From Dehalococcoides sp. (GTDB lineage Bacteria > Chloroflexota > Dehalococcoidia > Dehalococcoidales > RBG-16-60-22), in assembly GCA_030665795.1 (NCBI GenBank), contig DAOUZD010000072.1:1-5311 (forward strand): a DNA stretch of 5,311 nucleotides, read 5' to 3'. Positions 1 to 5,311 of this stretch are shown in pieces (positions within the stretch are counted from its first letter, which is position 1; every line of letters begins with the position of its first letter). The translations under genes and the position numbers were made by a program. The notes under the pieces were generated by a model. That model ran no database searches. It was not told the origin of the DNA and was given only the letters and a program-made list of their open reading frames with translations.

Positions 1-1
1 C

Positions 2-286
2 TATTTAGTCCGGGCAGTGCCCGCCCTGCTATATAAGAAGGATTGGGCGGGGATGGTGAGAGAAGTTTTGGATTCCCTATCCGGAGATGACTGGGCAGAG
101 GGTATAACTATATCAATGGCTTGTCACAGCGCCGTGCGGGCAGGGCAGGCATTAACCGATGATGAGATACGTGAGCTTATTCGGCAACTGGAGCAGGTGG
201 CCATGCCTCATACCTGTCCTCATGGCCGACCAACCATGATTCACCTCAGCTCAGGGCAGTTGAAAAAGGAGTTTGGCCGAAGCTAA
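2..286 (+). CDS. mutL: DNA mismatch repair protein MutL, C-terminal fragment (5' end outside the window)
   Basis: This is the last 94 codons of MutL, the ATPase/endonuclease that links MutS mismatch recognition to strand removal. The reading frame is open to the left edge (Tyr-Leu-Val-Arg-Ala-Val-Pro...), so the GTG at 17 is an internal valine and not a start. The fragment covers the end of the C-terminal dimerisation/endonuclease domain. An ACHSAVRAG motif lies at 119-145 and CPHGRPT at 215-235, and the protein ends in a Phe-Gly-Arg-Ser tail resembling the family's C-terminal FxR motif. In Bacillus-type MutL the Cys of the first motif and the Cys and His of CPHGRP help bind the catalytic metal. 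Their presence suggests a nicking-competent MutL, unlike the E. coli form, which lacks endonuclease activity. The upstream endonuclease motif (DQHA-type) and the ATPase domain are not in the window. No clear terminator follows. Confidence 0.93.
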   Translation, partial: YLVRAVPALLYKKDWAGMVREVLDSLSGDDWAEGITISMACHSAVRAGQALTDDEIRELIRQLEQVAMPHTCPHGRPTMIHLSSGQLKKEFGRS

Positions 287-360
287 AAAATGTGGTTGGT
301 TAGGCATACAATCAGGTGTGCCCGCAGAATGTAGTTACGACTTTGGGAGGAGATTTTAGT

Positions 361-383
361 TTAGCCCCAGACCTACGGGCTAA
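361..383. repeat. 7-bp inverted repeat between convergent mutL and DUF5658 genes
   Basis: TTAGCCC (361-367) and GGGCTAA (377-383) are perfect complements around a 9-base loop. The repeat sits over the stop codon of the leftward membrane-protein gene and downstream of mutL, where a bidirectional terminator would be expected. Neither strand has a convincing run of U after the stem (leftward it reads ACTAAAATC), so it is at best a weak terminator. The rest of the 287-372 gap shows nothing recognisable. Confidence 0.3.
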
Positions 384-660
384 TCATGACATAATCGAGC
401 TTTGGCAAGGCTAGTATCCCGCAAACGGCTGAGTTCCACAAAATAATACCAAGGAATATGAAGTTCAACGGCCAGAGGACTCTTTCCTTCCCGAACCAAT
501 AAAGGATAAGGAGCAGTGCTATAGCCAATAGTCCCTTTATTATGATATTGCCTCCAACGGGTGTCATTAGGGGGTTTACCTCACTTGCCCCCATCACCAA
601 ACCCACCTTGGTCAAATAGGCGTCTGTAAGATTCAATATTATGAATATTGTGGCGGGCAT
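373..660 (-). CDS. Small integral membrane protein, DUF5658-like
   Basis: A 95-residue hydrophobic protein of unknown function. Residues 9-32 carry a polar-hydrophobic pattern, LNLTDAYLTKVGL followed by GASEVNPLM. This matches my recollection of the DUF5658 signature (an N-x-x-D-A-x-x-T core and a Gly-Ala-x-Glu-x-Asn-Pro-Leu segment). Three membrane helices are likely, at about residues 3-22, 38-55 and 62-83, with a short basic loop (Gly-Lys-Glu-Arg, about 57-60) between the last two. The ATG at 660 is the only good start: an in-frame TGA lies 30 bases upstream and no other start codon intervenes. An AGAAGG sequence about 10 bases before it can serve as ribosome binding site, with a stronger AAGGAG further upstream. 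It converges on mutL and diverges from the dehydratase-like gene. Its -35/-10 candidates lie at 849-821, giving a leader of about 150 bases. The family is recognised by motif only and no biochemical role can be given. Confidence 0.8.
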   Translation of the reverse strand: MPATIFIILNLTDAYLTKVGLVMGASEVNPLMTPVGGNIIIKGLLAIALLLILYWFGKERVLWPLNFIFLGIILWNSAVCGILALPKLDYVMISP

Positions 661-755
661 CTTGGTAGAACCTTCTCTCCTTTTTGCTCACTCAAACAAC
701 CAAGGGCACCAGCCATCGCCCTATTGTTTAGCGATTTCCAGTGCCCTTCTTTCAT
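639..755 (-). CDS. Possible 38-residue leader ORF overlapping the start of the DUF5658 gene
   Basis: An ATG at 755-753 (minus strand) is preceded by AGGAG at 768-764, with an ideal 8-base spacing. The frame runs 38 codons to TAA at 641-639 and overlaps the first 22 bases of the DUF5658 gene in another frame. The peptide is hydrophilic and basic (it begins MKEGHWKSLNNR, then AMAGALGCLSEQKGEK), with no membrane segment or recognised motif. If translated, it would bring ribosomes to the weakly spaced start of the membrane-protein gene and could act by translational coupling. It also contains the hairpin at 748-702, so ribosome passage would disrupt that structure. An open frame this short can arise by chance. 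The support is the ribosome binding site, the promoter placement and the overlap only. Confidence 0.25.
   Translation of the reverse strand: MKEGHWKSLNNRAMAGALGCLSEQKGEKVLPRCPPQYS
702..748 (-). promoter_or_regulatory. Predicted hairpin in the leader of the DUF5658 gene
   Basis: AAGGGCAC and GTGCCCTT (702-709 and 741-748) form a perfect 8-bp outer stem. Inside it, ATCGC and GCGAT (715-719 and 731-735) form a 5-bp inner stem capped by 11 bases, with a 5+5 base internal loop between the stems. On the minus strand it lies between the predicted transcription start (about 814) and the ribosome binding site of the membrane-protein gene. No U-tract follows, so it is not an ordinary terminator. It does not match a riboswitch class I know. 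It could be a structured leader, or a palindromic intergenic element. Confidence 0.3.
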
Positions 756-820
756 CCCCTCAACTCCTAAACCGATACTACAATGATGCTCTATCAAGTC
801 ATTTCATATCTCAGGATTCT

Positions 821-849
821 AATTTAGTCCTTATTTGTATGGTTGTCAA
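821..849 (-). promoter_or_regulatory. Candidate leftward sigma70-type promoter for the DUF5658 gene
   Basis: On the minus strand a perfect TTGACA (849-844) is followed after exactly 17 bases by TAAATT (826-821), a 4/6 match to TATAAT. Transcription would start near 814, leaving a leader of about 150 bases before the ATG at 660. Orientation and spacing are right for the membrane-protein gene. The -10 box is only moderate. Confidence 0.45.
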
Positions 850-904
850 TACCCCAATAGAGACGTAGTATAAAATATCGCATTATGCTGTGTCAGTATA
901 AAAA

Positions 905-927
905 ATTGCGTGTCGGGAGAGCGCAAT
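905..927. promoter_or_regulatory. Candidate operator: ATTGCG-N11-CGCAAT inverted repeat inside the promoter
   Basis: ATTGCG (905-910) and CGCAAT (922-927) are perfect complements separated by 11 bases, a two-fold symmetric site with half-site centres 17 bases apart. One arm covers the -35 box and the other ends just before the -10 hexamer, so a dimeric regulator bound here would block RNA polymerase. No regulator gene is in the window and the protein family cannot be named. Two 6-base arms can also match by chance. Confidence 0.4.
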
Positions 928-935
928 GCTATAAT
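906..935 (+). promoter_or_regulatory. Extended -10 promoter of the dehydratase-like/dehydrogenase operon
   Basis: A perfect TATAAT (930-935) is preceded directly by TGC (927-929), the extended -10 element. TTGCGT (906-911) gives a partial -35 box with an 18-base spacer. Transcription should start near 942, about 60 bases before the ATG at 1003. The extended -10 makes this the strongest promoter in the window, and it explains why a weak -35 could suffice. Confidence 0.65.
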
Positions 936-1002
936 TATGACGCTGGAAGTCTAAAGTCAAGCTATTCCTTTTGAGCGGCAGAAAGGAGGGCGAGAAAAGG
1001 TA

Positions 1003-2439
1003 ATGGCTTTAAAGACAAAGGAGCAATATTACGAGTCACTGAAGGGCCTGCATCCAACCACCTACATTCTGGGAGAAAAGGTGGAGAATGTTCATGAACA
1101 CCCGTTAATCAAGCACATGCTGGCAGGAGTAGCTCAAACCTATGCCCTGTCTCATGACCCGGAGGGTAAAAAGTATCTGGTAGCCGAGTCTAACCTGATT
1201 GGTGAAGAGGTTAGCCGCTTCATCAGGTTCTACGAGAGCCGGGATGACCTTTTAGCCAAGGTTAGAATGCTGAAGTTTCTCACCCAGAGAATCGGCACCT
1301 GCTTTATGCGGTGCACCGGCATGGATGCCATGAATGCAGTTGGTATAGAAGCCTACAACTGCGACAAAAAGTATGGCACCAAGTATTACGAGAGACTCCT
1401 GAATTTCGTCAAGCACATGCAGAAGAACGACTTTGTTATCTTTAGTGGTGTGACTGATGTCAAGGGTGACCGGTCACTCCGCCCATCGCAGCAGAAAGAC
1501 CCGGACATGTACCTGCGCGTGGTAGACAGGAATAATGACGGCATTGTGGTTAGAGGCGCCAAGATTCACCAAACGGGTTCCCTGTGTGCGCACTGGGGAC
1601 TGATTGTACCTACCAGAGAGATGCGCGAGGCAGATAAAGACTATGCCGTCTGTTTTGCCGTCCCGGTAGATGCTGAGGGTCTCATCCACATTTACGGCAG
1701 GGGCACCCTGGAAGCCAGGGAATTGGAGGATGTTGACCTTGGCAATATTGAGTACAGCAAGTTCGCCCCCATGGTGATTTTCAAAGATGTTTTTATCCCC
1801 TGGGAGCAGGTGTTTCTGTGTGGCGAATATGAATACGCCGGCCCGATGGTAAGGAACTTCGGTAACTTCCACCGCCATTCTCATGGTGGCTGTAAGTGCG
1901 GCGTCGGTGATGTCCTGATTGGTGCCGCCGCCGCTGCCGCTGAGTATAATGGACTACCCAATGTTTCCCACATCAACGCCAAGATAGTGGAGATGATTAA
2001 ACCCGTCCAGGCGATGTATGGCTGCTCCATAGCTGCCTCGGTGGAAGCCAAGCCAACCGAATCCGGCATCTACATGGTTGACCCGGTTCTGGCAAACACG
2101 TCCAAGCTGTTTGAAGGCAAGGAACTCCAGGAAGTAGTCCGACTGATGATTGAGATTGCCGGTGGTATGGTGGCTGATATGCCTTCAGACAAAGACATGG
2201 AGAACCCTGAAATTGGTCCATTACTCCAGAAATACCTCAAGGGGGTTGAGCATGTCTCCACAGAGAACAGGGTACGCCTCTTCAGATTGATAGAGAAGCT
2301 TGCTTTTGAGAGTAGAGACATTGTCTCCAACATCCATGGCGCTGGCTCACCCGAAACGCACAAGATAACCGTACTGCGGAACACGGACCTGGAGTCGCTC
2401 AAGAAGCTGGCCAAGAATCTGGCGGGTATCAAAGAATAA
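1003..2439 (+). CDS. 4-hydroxybutyryl-CoA dehydratase-like protein (AbfD/HpaB superfamily)
   Basis: A 478-residue soluble protein, close to the usual length of about 490, similar along its whole length to 4-hydroxybutyryl-CoA dehydratase (AbfD). AbfD is an FAD/[4Fe-4S] enzyme that dehydrates 4-hydroxybutyryl-CoA to crotonyl-CoA by a radical mechanism. Family blocks visible are GDRSLRPSQQKDPDMY (155-170), AKIHQTG (186-192), the VFIPWE segment (263-268), HSHGGCKCGVGDV (292-304) and HGAGSP (445-450). All four cluster ligands are present: Cys100, Cys104, His290 and Cys297, matching Cys99/Cys103/His292/Cys299 of the clostridial enzyme. Several other active-site positions differ by my unaided comparison: Met102 for Gln101, Ala255 for Glu257, His294 for Tyr296, Ser442 for Glu455. 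Thr191, Lys298 and Ala447 are retained. The substrate may therefore not be 4-hydroxybutyryl-CoA. The start is ATG at 1003, with AAAGGAGGG at 982-990. A weak stem pairing TCCTTT (966-971) with AAAGGA (982-987) could mask that site. It is probably the first gene of an operon with the dehydrogenase 35 bases downstream. Simple HpaB-type flavin monooxygenase activity is unlikely given the cluster ligands. Confidence 0.85.
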   Translation: MALKTKEQYYESLKGLHPTTYILGEKVENVHEHPLIKHMLAGVAQTYALSHDPEGKKYLVAESNLIGEEVSRFIRFYESRDDLLAKVRMLKFLTQRIGTCFMRCTGMDAMNAVGIEAYNCDKKYGTKYYERLLNFVKHMQKNDFVIFSGVTDVKGDRSLRPSQQKDPDMYLRVVDRNNDGIVVRGAKIHQTGSLCAHWGLIVPTREMREADKDYAVCFAVPVDAEGLIHIYGRGTLEARELEDVDLGNIEYSKFAPMVIFKDVFIPWEQVFLCGEYEYAGPMVRNFGNFHRHSHGGCKCGVGDVLIGAAAAAAEYNGLPNVSHINAKIVEMIKPVQAMYGCSIAASVEAKPTESGIYMVDPVLANTSKLFEGKELQEVVRLMIEIAGGMVADMPSDKDMENPEIGPLLQKYLKGVEHVSTENRVRLFRLIEKLAFESRDIVSNIHGAGSPETHKITVLRNTDLESLKKLAKNLAGIKE

Positions 2440-2474
2440 GAGGGTTTCTGGGTGAAAGTATAGAGGAGCCGGAA

Positions 2475-3485
2475 ATGAGCTTTAAGGTAGTAATGACCGC
2501 CAGAGTTCTCCCCCACCGGGAGATAGAGTCCTATCAAAATCTCGGCGTTGACTTCCAGGCTGTCCCGTGTAACACCGAAGACGAAGTCATTGCCGCGACT
2601 CGAGATGCCGATGCCATAATAACACTAATGCAACCCTTCTCCCGGAGAGTCATAGAGAACCTAGAAAACTGTAAGCTGATTTTCAATGCCGGTACCGGGT
2701 TTGACACCATAGATGTTCAGGCAGCAACAGAACATGGTATCTGTGTTGCCTCTCCCGGCGACTATTGCGTAGAGGAAGTCTCTGACCACGCCATGGCACT
2801 CCTCCTGGCTTGCGCTAGAAAGATTACCCGCCTAGATAGAGCCGTTAGGGCAGGGAAATGGAGTGCTTTTGAGAAAAGAGAAATCAGGGGGAAAATATTA
2901 CCCCCAATGTTCCATCTGAGGGGACAAACCCTGGGACTGATTGGCTTGGGCAGAATTGGCGGCACCATTGCTGGCAAAGCGAAAGGTTTCGGATTGAAAG
3001 TTGTCGCTTTCGACCCCTACCTTCCCCCAGAGGTATTTAAACAGATGGACGTAGAATCGGTAACGTTTGACCACCTGCTTGAGACATCAGATTTCGTCTT
3101 GATTCAAGCTTCCTTCTCCCCACAGGCAAAGCATATGATAGGAATGGAGCAGTTGCGGAAGATGAAACCGACAGCCTATATCATCAATACGGCTCGTGGT
3201 TCATTTGTTGATGAGGAGGCATTATGTACTGCTCTCTCCCAGGGCTATATAGCCGGAGCGGCACTAGATGTAGTGGAGGCAGAACCAGAGGGTATCTACC
3301 CGGAGCACCCCTTGCTCACGCTAGACAACGTGATTATCACGGCTCACTCTGCTTACTATTCGGAACAGTCATGGGCTAAATATAAGCAGAGGATATATGA
3401 AGCCGTGGCTAGTATTGTTAATGGTAAGTGGCCTGATTGGCTTATTAACCCGGAAGTGAAAGATAATTTCCAGAACGAAAGATGA
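2475..3485 (+). CDS. D-isomer-specific 2-hydroxyacid dehydrogenase, CtBP-like subgroup
   Basis: A complete 336-residue NAD-dependent oxidoreductase that should interconvert a 2-oxoacid and a D-2-hydroxyacid in the cytoplasm. The substrate-binding halves flank a Rossmann domain (about residues 100-290). It carries the nucleotide motif GLGRIG (157-162), with Asp180 at the end of the second strand, which favours NAD over NADP. The catalytic triad is intact: Arg241 in NTARGSFVDEEAL, Glu270 in DVVEAEPE, and His291 in TAHSAYYSEQS. The last motif, together with PGDYCVEEVSDHA (94-106), resembles the C-terminal-binding-protein-like subgroup more than phosphoglycerate or formate dehydrogenases. The ATG at 2475 follows GAGGAG (2463-2468) at 6 bases, and a stop closes the frame just upstream. 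It lies 35 bases after the dehydratase-like gene with no terminator between, so co-transcription is likely. The exact substrate cannot be deduced. Branched-chain, aromatic or phospho-hydroxyacids are all possible for this family. Confidence 0.9.
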   Translation: MSFKVVMTARVLPHREIESYQNLGVDFQAVPCNTEDEVIAATRDADAIITLMQPFSRRVIENLENCKLIFNAGTGFDTIDVQAATEHGICVASPGDYCVEEVSDHAMALLLACARKITRLDRAVRAGKWSAFEKREIRGKILPPMFHLRGQTLGLIGLGRIGGTIAGKAKGFGLKVVAFDPYLPPEVFKQMDVESVTFDHLLETSDFVLIQASFSPQAKHMIGMEQLRKMKPTAYIINTARGSFVDEEALCTALSQGYIAGAALDVVEAEPEGIYPEHPLLTLDNVIITAHSAYYSEQSWAKYKQRIYEAVASIVNGKWPDWLINPEVKDNFQNER

Positions 3486-3487
3486 TG

Positions 3488-3516
3488 TTGACCTTCTCCT
3501 CACCCCGTGCTACATT
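3488..3516 (+). promoter_or_regulatory. Candidate promoter of the tRNA-Arg gene
   Basis: TTGACC (3488-3493) is a 5/6 match to the -35 box. After 17 bases it is followed by TACATT (3511-3516), a 4/6 -10 box preceded by TGC, an extended -10. The start would fall near 3523, about 11 bases before the mature tRNA. It begins two bases after the dehydrogenase stop codon, so the tRNA could also be reached by read-through from that operon, as no terminator is visible. Confidence 0.5.
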
Positions 3517-3533
3517 TAAATGGTAAACAACTT

Positions 3534-3607
3534 GTCCCTGTAGCTCAGTTGGACAGAGCGGCTGCCTTCTAAGCAGCGGGTCGTGGGTTCGAATCCCTCC
3601 AGGGACG
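3534..3607 (+). tRNA. tRNA-Arg, anticodon UCU
   Basis: A 74-base cloverleaf that reads AGA (and AGG by wobble) codons. The acceptor stem is GTCCCTG (3534-3540) with CAGGGAC (3600-3606) and discriminator G3607. The D stem is GCTC/GAGC (3543-3546, 3556-3559), with GG in the loop. The anticodon stem is GCTGC/GCAGC (3561-3565, 3573-3577) around CTTCTAA, with TCT at 3568-3570. The T loop is TTCGAAT (3588-3594). The variable loop has five bases. The T stem has one T-T mismatch (3584/3598). CCA is not encoded and must be added. No terminator is evident in the 14 bases before the convergent iorA stop codon. Confidence 0.95.
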
Positions 3608-3621
3608 CTTTAGATACGATT

Positions 3622-5311
3622 CTAGCCTTCGCCCGACAATTTTATGGCATCCACAGGGCAAATCTGACTACACATACCACAGCCTACACATAAACCCTCA
3701 TCTATGCCTACTTTACCGTTTAACTTAATTAAGGCAGGGCAGCTAAAACGGCGTAAACAAAGACCACAGTCAATGCACGCCTCGCTGTCTATATAGTAAG
3801 AAGGTAATTTCTTACCCGAGCGGCGAGCTTCACGACTGACTTCCAAAGCGCATTCCCTTCTTGAAATGACTACACTTACGCCATCATAGTCTAAAGCCCT
3901 TTCTACAGCCTCCTTTGTCCCTTCAATGTCATACGGGTCGGTCACCTCTACAAGTTCCACACCGCAAACCTTAACAAGTTCTTCTAGGTCTATTTGCTTA
4001 GTTAGTTGACCGGTCACAGTTTTCCCTGTTCCGGGGTGGGGCTGACCCCCGGTCATAGCGATTATTCTATTATCACAAATAATAACTGTGATATTGGCTT
4101 TGTTATACACACAGTTTATGAGCCCGGGGATGCCAGCGTGGAAAAATGTCCCATCTCCAATGATAGCGATAGCCTTCTCATGCAACACTTTAGACATTCC
4201 CGAGCCAACACCAATACTGGCTCCCATACTGTATTTAACGTCTCCCAGTTCATAGGGGGGGAACGTCATTAAATTATAGCAACCAATATCCCCAGCTATA
4301 AAAGGTTTTACTGGTTTCTTTCTGATGACTTCCTTTAAGGCATACATAGTCCCGCTATGGGGGCAACCGGCACAGAAAGTCATCGTCCGCGGCGGTAAGA
4401 CATCATTGGCTCTCTGCAAAACCTCCTCTCGCCGAGACACCCGGTATTCGTCTTGACCTAATAACTTGGCAATAGCTTTAAATACGATACCTACATTTAA
4501 TTCCCCAACCTCGGGTAAGTGGTCTGACATTTTGCCAAGAACATGAACCGGTGTAGAAAGGTCCGAAACTAGAGCCTTTAGTTGGAGTTCGATAAATGGG
4601 CCCCCTTCCTCTACGACGAGAACAGTGTCTTTACCTGAGAGTGCTTCTCTAATTAAGGACTCTGGCAAAGGGTAGGCACTACTTATCTTGAGAACAGTTA
4701 GTTCCTCTGTGTTAAGAAGGGACAACGCCTCTTTCACATAAGTATAGGCTACGCCTGACGTAACTATGCACACTCTCCCCCCGGCACGGTCAAGTCTGTT
4801 AAACGGCAACCCCTCTGCTAATTCCTGCAAGAGGGGCTGTTGCCCGAGCTGCCAAGAATGACGTTGCAGAGTCCGTGGTCCTGTAATATAGAACCTTTCC
4901 GGCTCCCTCTCAAAGCAAGCCCGCCTTTCTTCTAGATGGACTTCTCCTAATTCAACGTTACCCCGGGCATGGCTCACTCGAGTGACCGTCCTTAAAATCA
5001 CCGGCAACCGTGTTTTTTCAGACAAGGAGAAGGCCTCAATAGTCATATCCTTAGCCTCTTGAGGGTCTGACGGCTCTAAGGTTAAAACCCTAAGAAATAA
5101 GCCAAAAAAACGGTTATCCTGCTCATTCGCTGAGCTATGGGCATTTATGTCATCAGCCGTTACAATAACTAATCCGCCACGGACACCACCTTGGACGGCC
5201 ACCGACAGCGGGTCTAGCACCAAATTTAGCCCGGCGTGTTTCATTGATACCATTGATCTTAGACCGGCTAACGATGCAGCCATGGCGCCGTCAAAGGCAA
5301 CCATCTCGTTT
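3622..5311 (-). CDS. iorA: Indolepyruvate:ferredoxin oxidoreductase alpha subunit, N-terminus outside the window
   Basis: This subunit binds thiamine diphosphate (TPP) and with IorB oxidatively decarboxylates aryl 2-oxoacids, chiefly indolepyruvate, to acyl-CoA and reduced ferredoxin in the cytoplasm. The frame is open to the right edge. The Met at 5304 is preceded in frame by conserved Asn-Glu, so it is internal, and roughly 60 residues are missing against the family's usual 600-650. Counting from that Met, ASLAGLRSMVSMKHAGLN (10-27) is the N-terminal core. FCAGCPHSGTMYALK (310-324), GDIGCYNL (338-345) and the TPP/Mg motif GDGTFFHAGIPGL (383-395) with Asp411-Asn412 form the TPP-binding domain. 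The C-terminus carries two [4Fe-4S] sites: C510-x2-C-x2-C-x5-C522-P and C539-x2-C-x2-C-x3-C549-P. The stop is 14 bases from the convergent tRNA gene, so iorB is not directly downstream. It could lie upstream or elsewhere. No terminator is visible. Confidence 0.93.
   Translation of the reverse strand, partial: NEMVAFDGAMAASLAGLRSMVSMKHAGLNLVLDPLSVAVQGGVRGGLVIVTADDINAHSSANEQDNRFFGLFLRVLTLEPSDPQEAKDMTIEAFSLSEKTRLPVILRTVTRVSHARGNVELGEVHLEERRACFEREPERFYITGPRTLQRHSWQLGQQPLLQELAEGLPFNRLDRAGGRVCIVTSGVAYTYVKEALSLLNTEELTVLKISSAYPLPESLIREALSGKDTVLVVEEGGPFIELQLKALVSDLSTPVHVLGKMSDHLPEVGELNVGIVFKAIAKLLGQDEYRVSRREEVLQRANDVLPPRTMTFCAGCPHSGTMYALKEVIRKKPVKPFIAGDIGCYNLMTFPPYELGDVKYSMGASIGVGSGMSKVLHEKAIAIIGDGTFFHAGIPGLINCVYNKANITVIICDNRIIAMTGGQPHPGTGKTVTGQLTKQIDLEELVKVCGVELVEVTDPYDIEGTKEAVERALDYDGVSVVISRRECALEVSREARRSGKKLPSYYIDSEACIDCGLCLRRFSCPALIKLNGKVGIDEGLCVGCGMCSQICPVDAIKLSGEG

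Larger units (their letters stand above)
661..1002. other. Divergent intergenic control region (342 bases)
   Basis: This gap separates the leftward DUF5658 gene from the rightward dehydratase-like operon. Its left half holds the leader hairpin and possible leader ORF. The middle holds a leftward promoter (849-821) and the right part a rightward promoter (906-935) with an inverted repeat. The two promoters are about 57 bases apart, back to back. I find no tRNA, known riboswitch or insertion-sequence end here. The stretch 850-904 is AT-rich and otherwise featureless to me. Confidence 0.6.

Noticed and set aside
17..19. GTG at 17 as the start of an 89-residue protein
   Set aside because: The frame continues upstream to the edge with MutL-like residues, so the GTG is an internal valine codon.
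290..334. 14-codon rightward ORF just after mutL
   Set aside because: The nearest Shine-Dalgarno-like AAGGAG (266-271) is too far from the ATG and the peptide is too short to support.
700..722. Fluoride-riboswitch-like GGGCGATGG followed by GCCC on the minus strand
   Set aside because: The start resembles the motif, but the downstream conserved elements and pseudoknot partners are missing, and the gene is not a fluoride exporter or related function.
641..868. Rightward 75-codon ORF in the intergenic region
   Set aside because: It has no ribosome binding site, starts antisense inside the DUF5658 gene, and runs over the leftward promoter and hairpin. The translation resembles no family I know.
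1918..1942. GCC/GCT repeat giving a run of alanines in the dehydratase-like protein
   Set aside because: The alanine-rich helix after the cluster-ligand motif is normal for this family, so it is not a meaningful nucleotide repeat.
1474..2537. Leftward ORFs of 62 to 155 codons within 1474-2537
   Set aside because: They are antisense to the well-supported dehydratase-like gene (the last also running into the dehydrogenase start), lack recognisable motifs, and are best explained as shadow frames.
2762..2977. Leftward 71-codon ORF
   Set aside because: It is antisense to the Rossmann-domain coding part of the hydroxyacid dehydrogenase and has no independent support.
4006..4272. Rightward 88-codon ORF
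   Set aside because: It is antisense to the TPP-binding domain of iorA, with no recognisable motif.

Overview
The window looks like chromosomal DNA from an anaerobic bacterium. Three things point to anaerobic metabolism in a bacterium: a 4-hydroxybutyryl-CoA dehydratase-like (Fe-S/flavin) protein, an indolepyruvate:ferredoxin oxidoreductase alpha subunit, and bacterial-type promoters and Shine-Dalgarno sites. A Chloroflexota (Dehalococcoidia-like) source would fit the gene types and the balanced base composition, but that is an impression and not a demonstration. I see no phage, insertion sequence, CRISPR or plasmid functions.

Layout. Bases 2-286 (+) are the last 94 codons of mutL, cut by the left edge. 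A small three-helix membrane protein of the DUF5658 type (373-660, -) converges on it. The 342-base gap 661-1002 is a divergent control region. It holds a leftward promoter and a long leader with a hairpin and a possible 38-residue ORF. It also holds a strong rightward extended -10 promoter whose spacer carries an inverted repeat that could be an operator. The rightward promoter drives a likely two-gene operon: the 4-hydroxybutyryl-CoA dehydratase-like protein (1003-2439), then, 35 bases on, a CtBP-type D-2-hydroxyacid dehydrogenase (2475-3485). A tRNA-Arg(UCU) gene with its own apparent promoter follows (3534-3607). iorA (3622 to the right edge, -) converges on the tRNA and lacks its N-terminus because the window ends.

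How the genes may work together. IorA oxidatively decarboxylates 2-oxoacids from amino acid transamination and reduces ferredoxin. The D-2-hydroxyacid dehydrogenase would interconvert 2-oxoacids and 2-hydroxyacids with NAD(H). The dehydratase-like protein belongs to a radical-type FAD/[4Fe-4S] family acting on hydroxyacyl-CoA thioesters. A role in amino acid or organic acid fermentation is plausible, but the substrate of the two-gene operon cannot be read from the sequence. The most interesting point is that the dehydratase-like protein keeps all four predicted cluster ligands while several residues recalled as catalytic in the characterised enzyme appear to be replaced.
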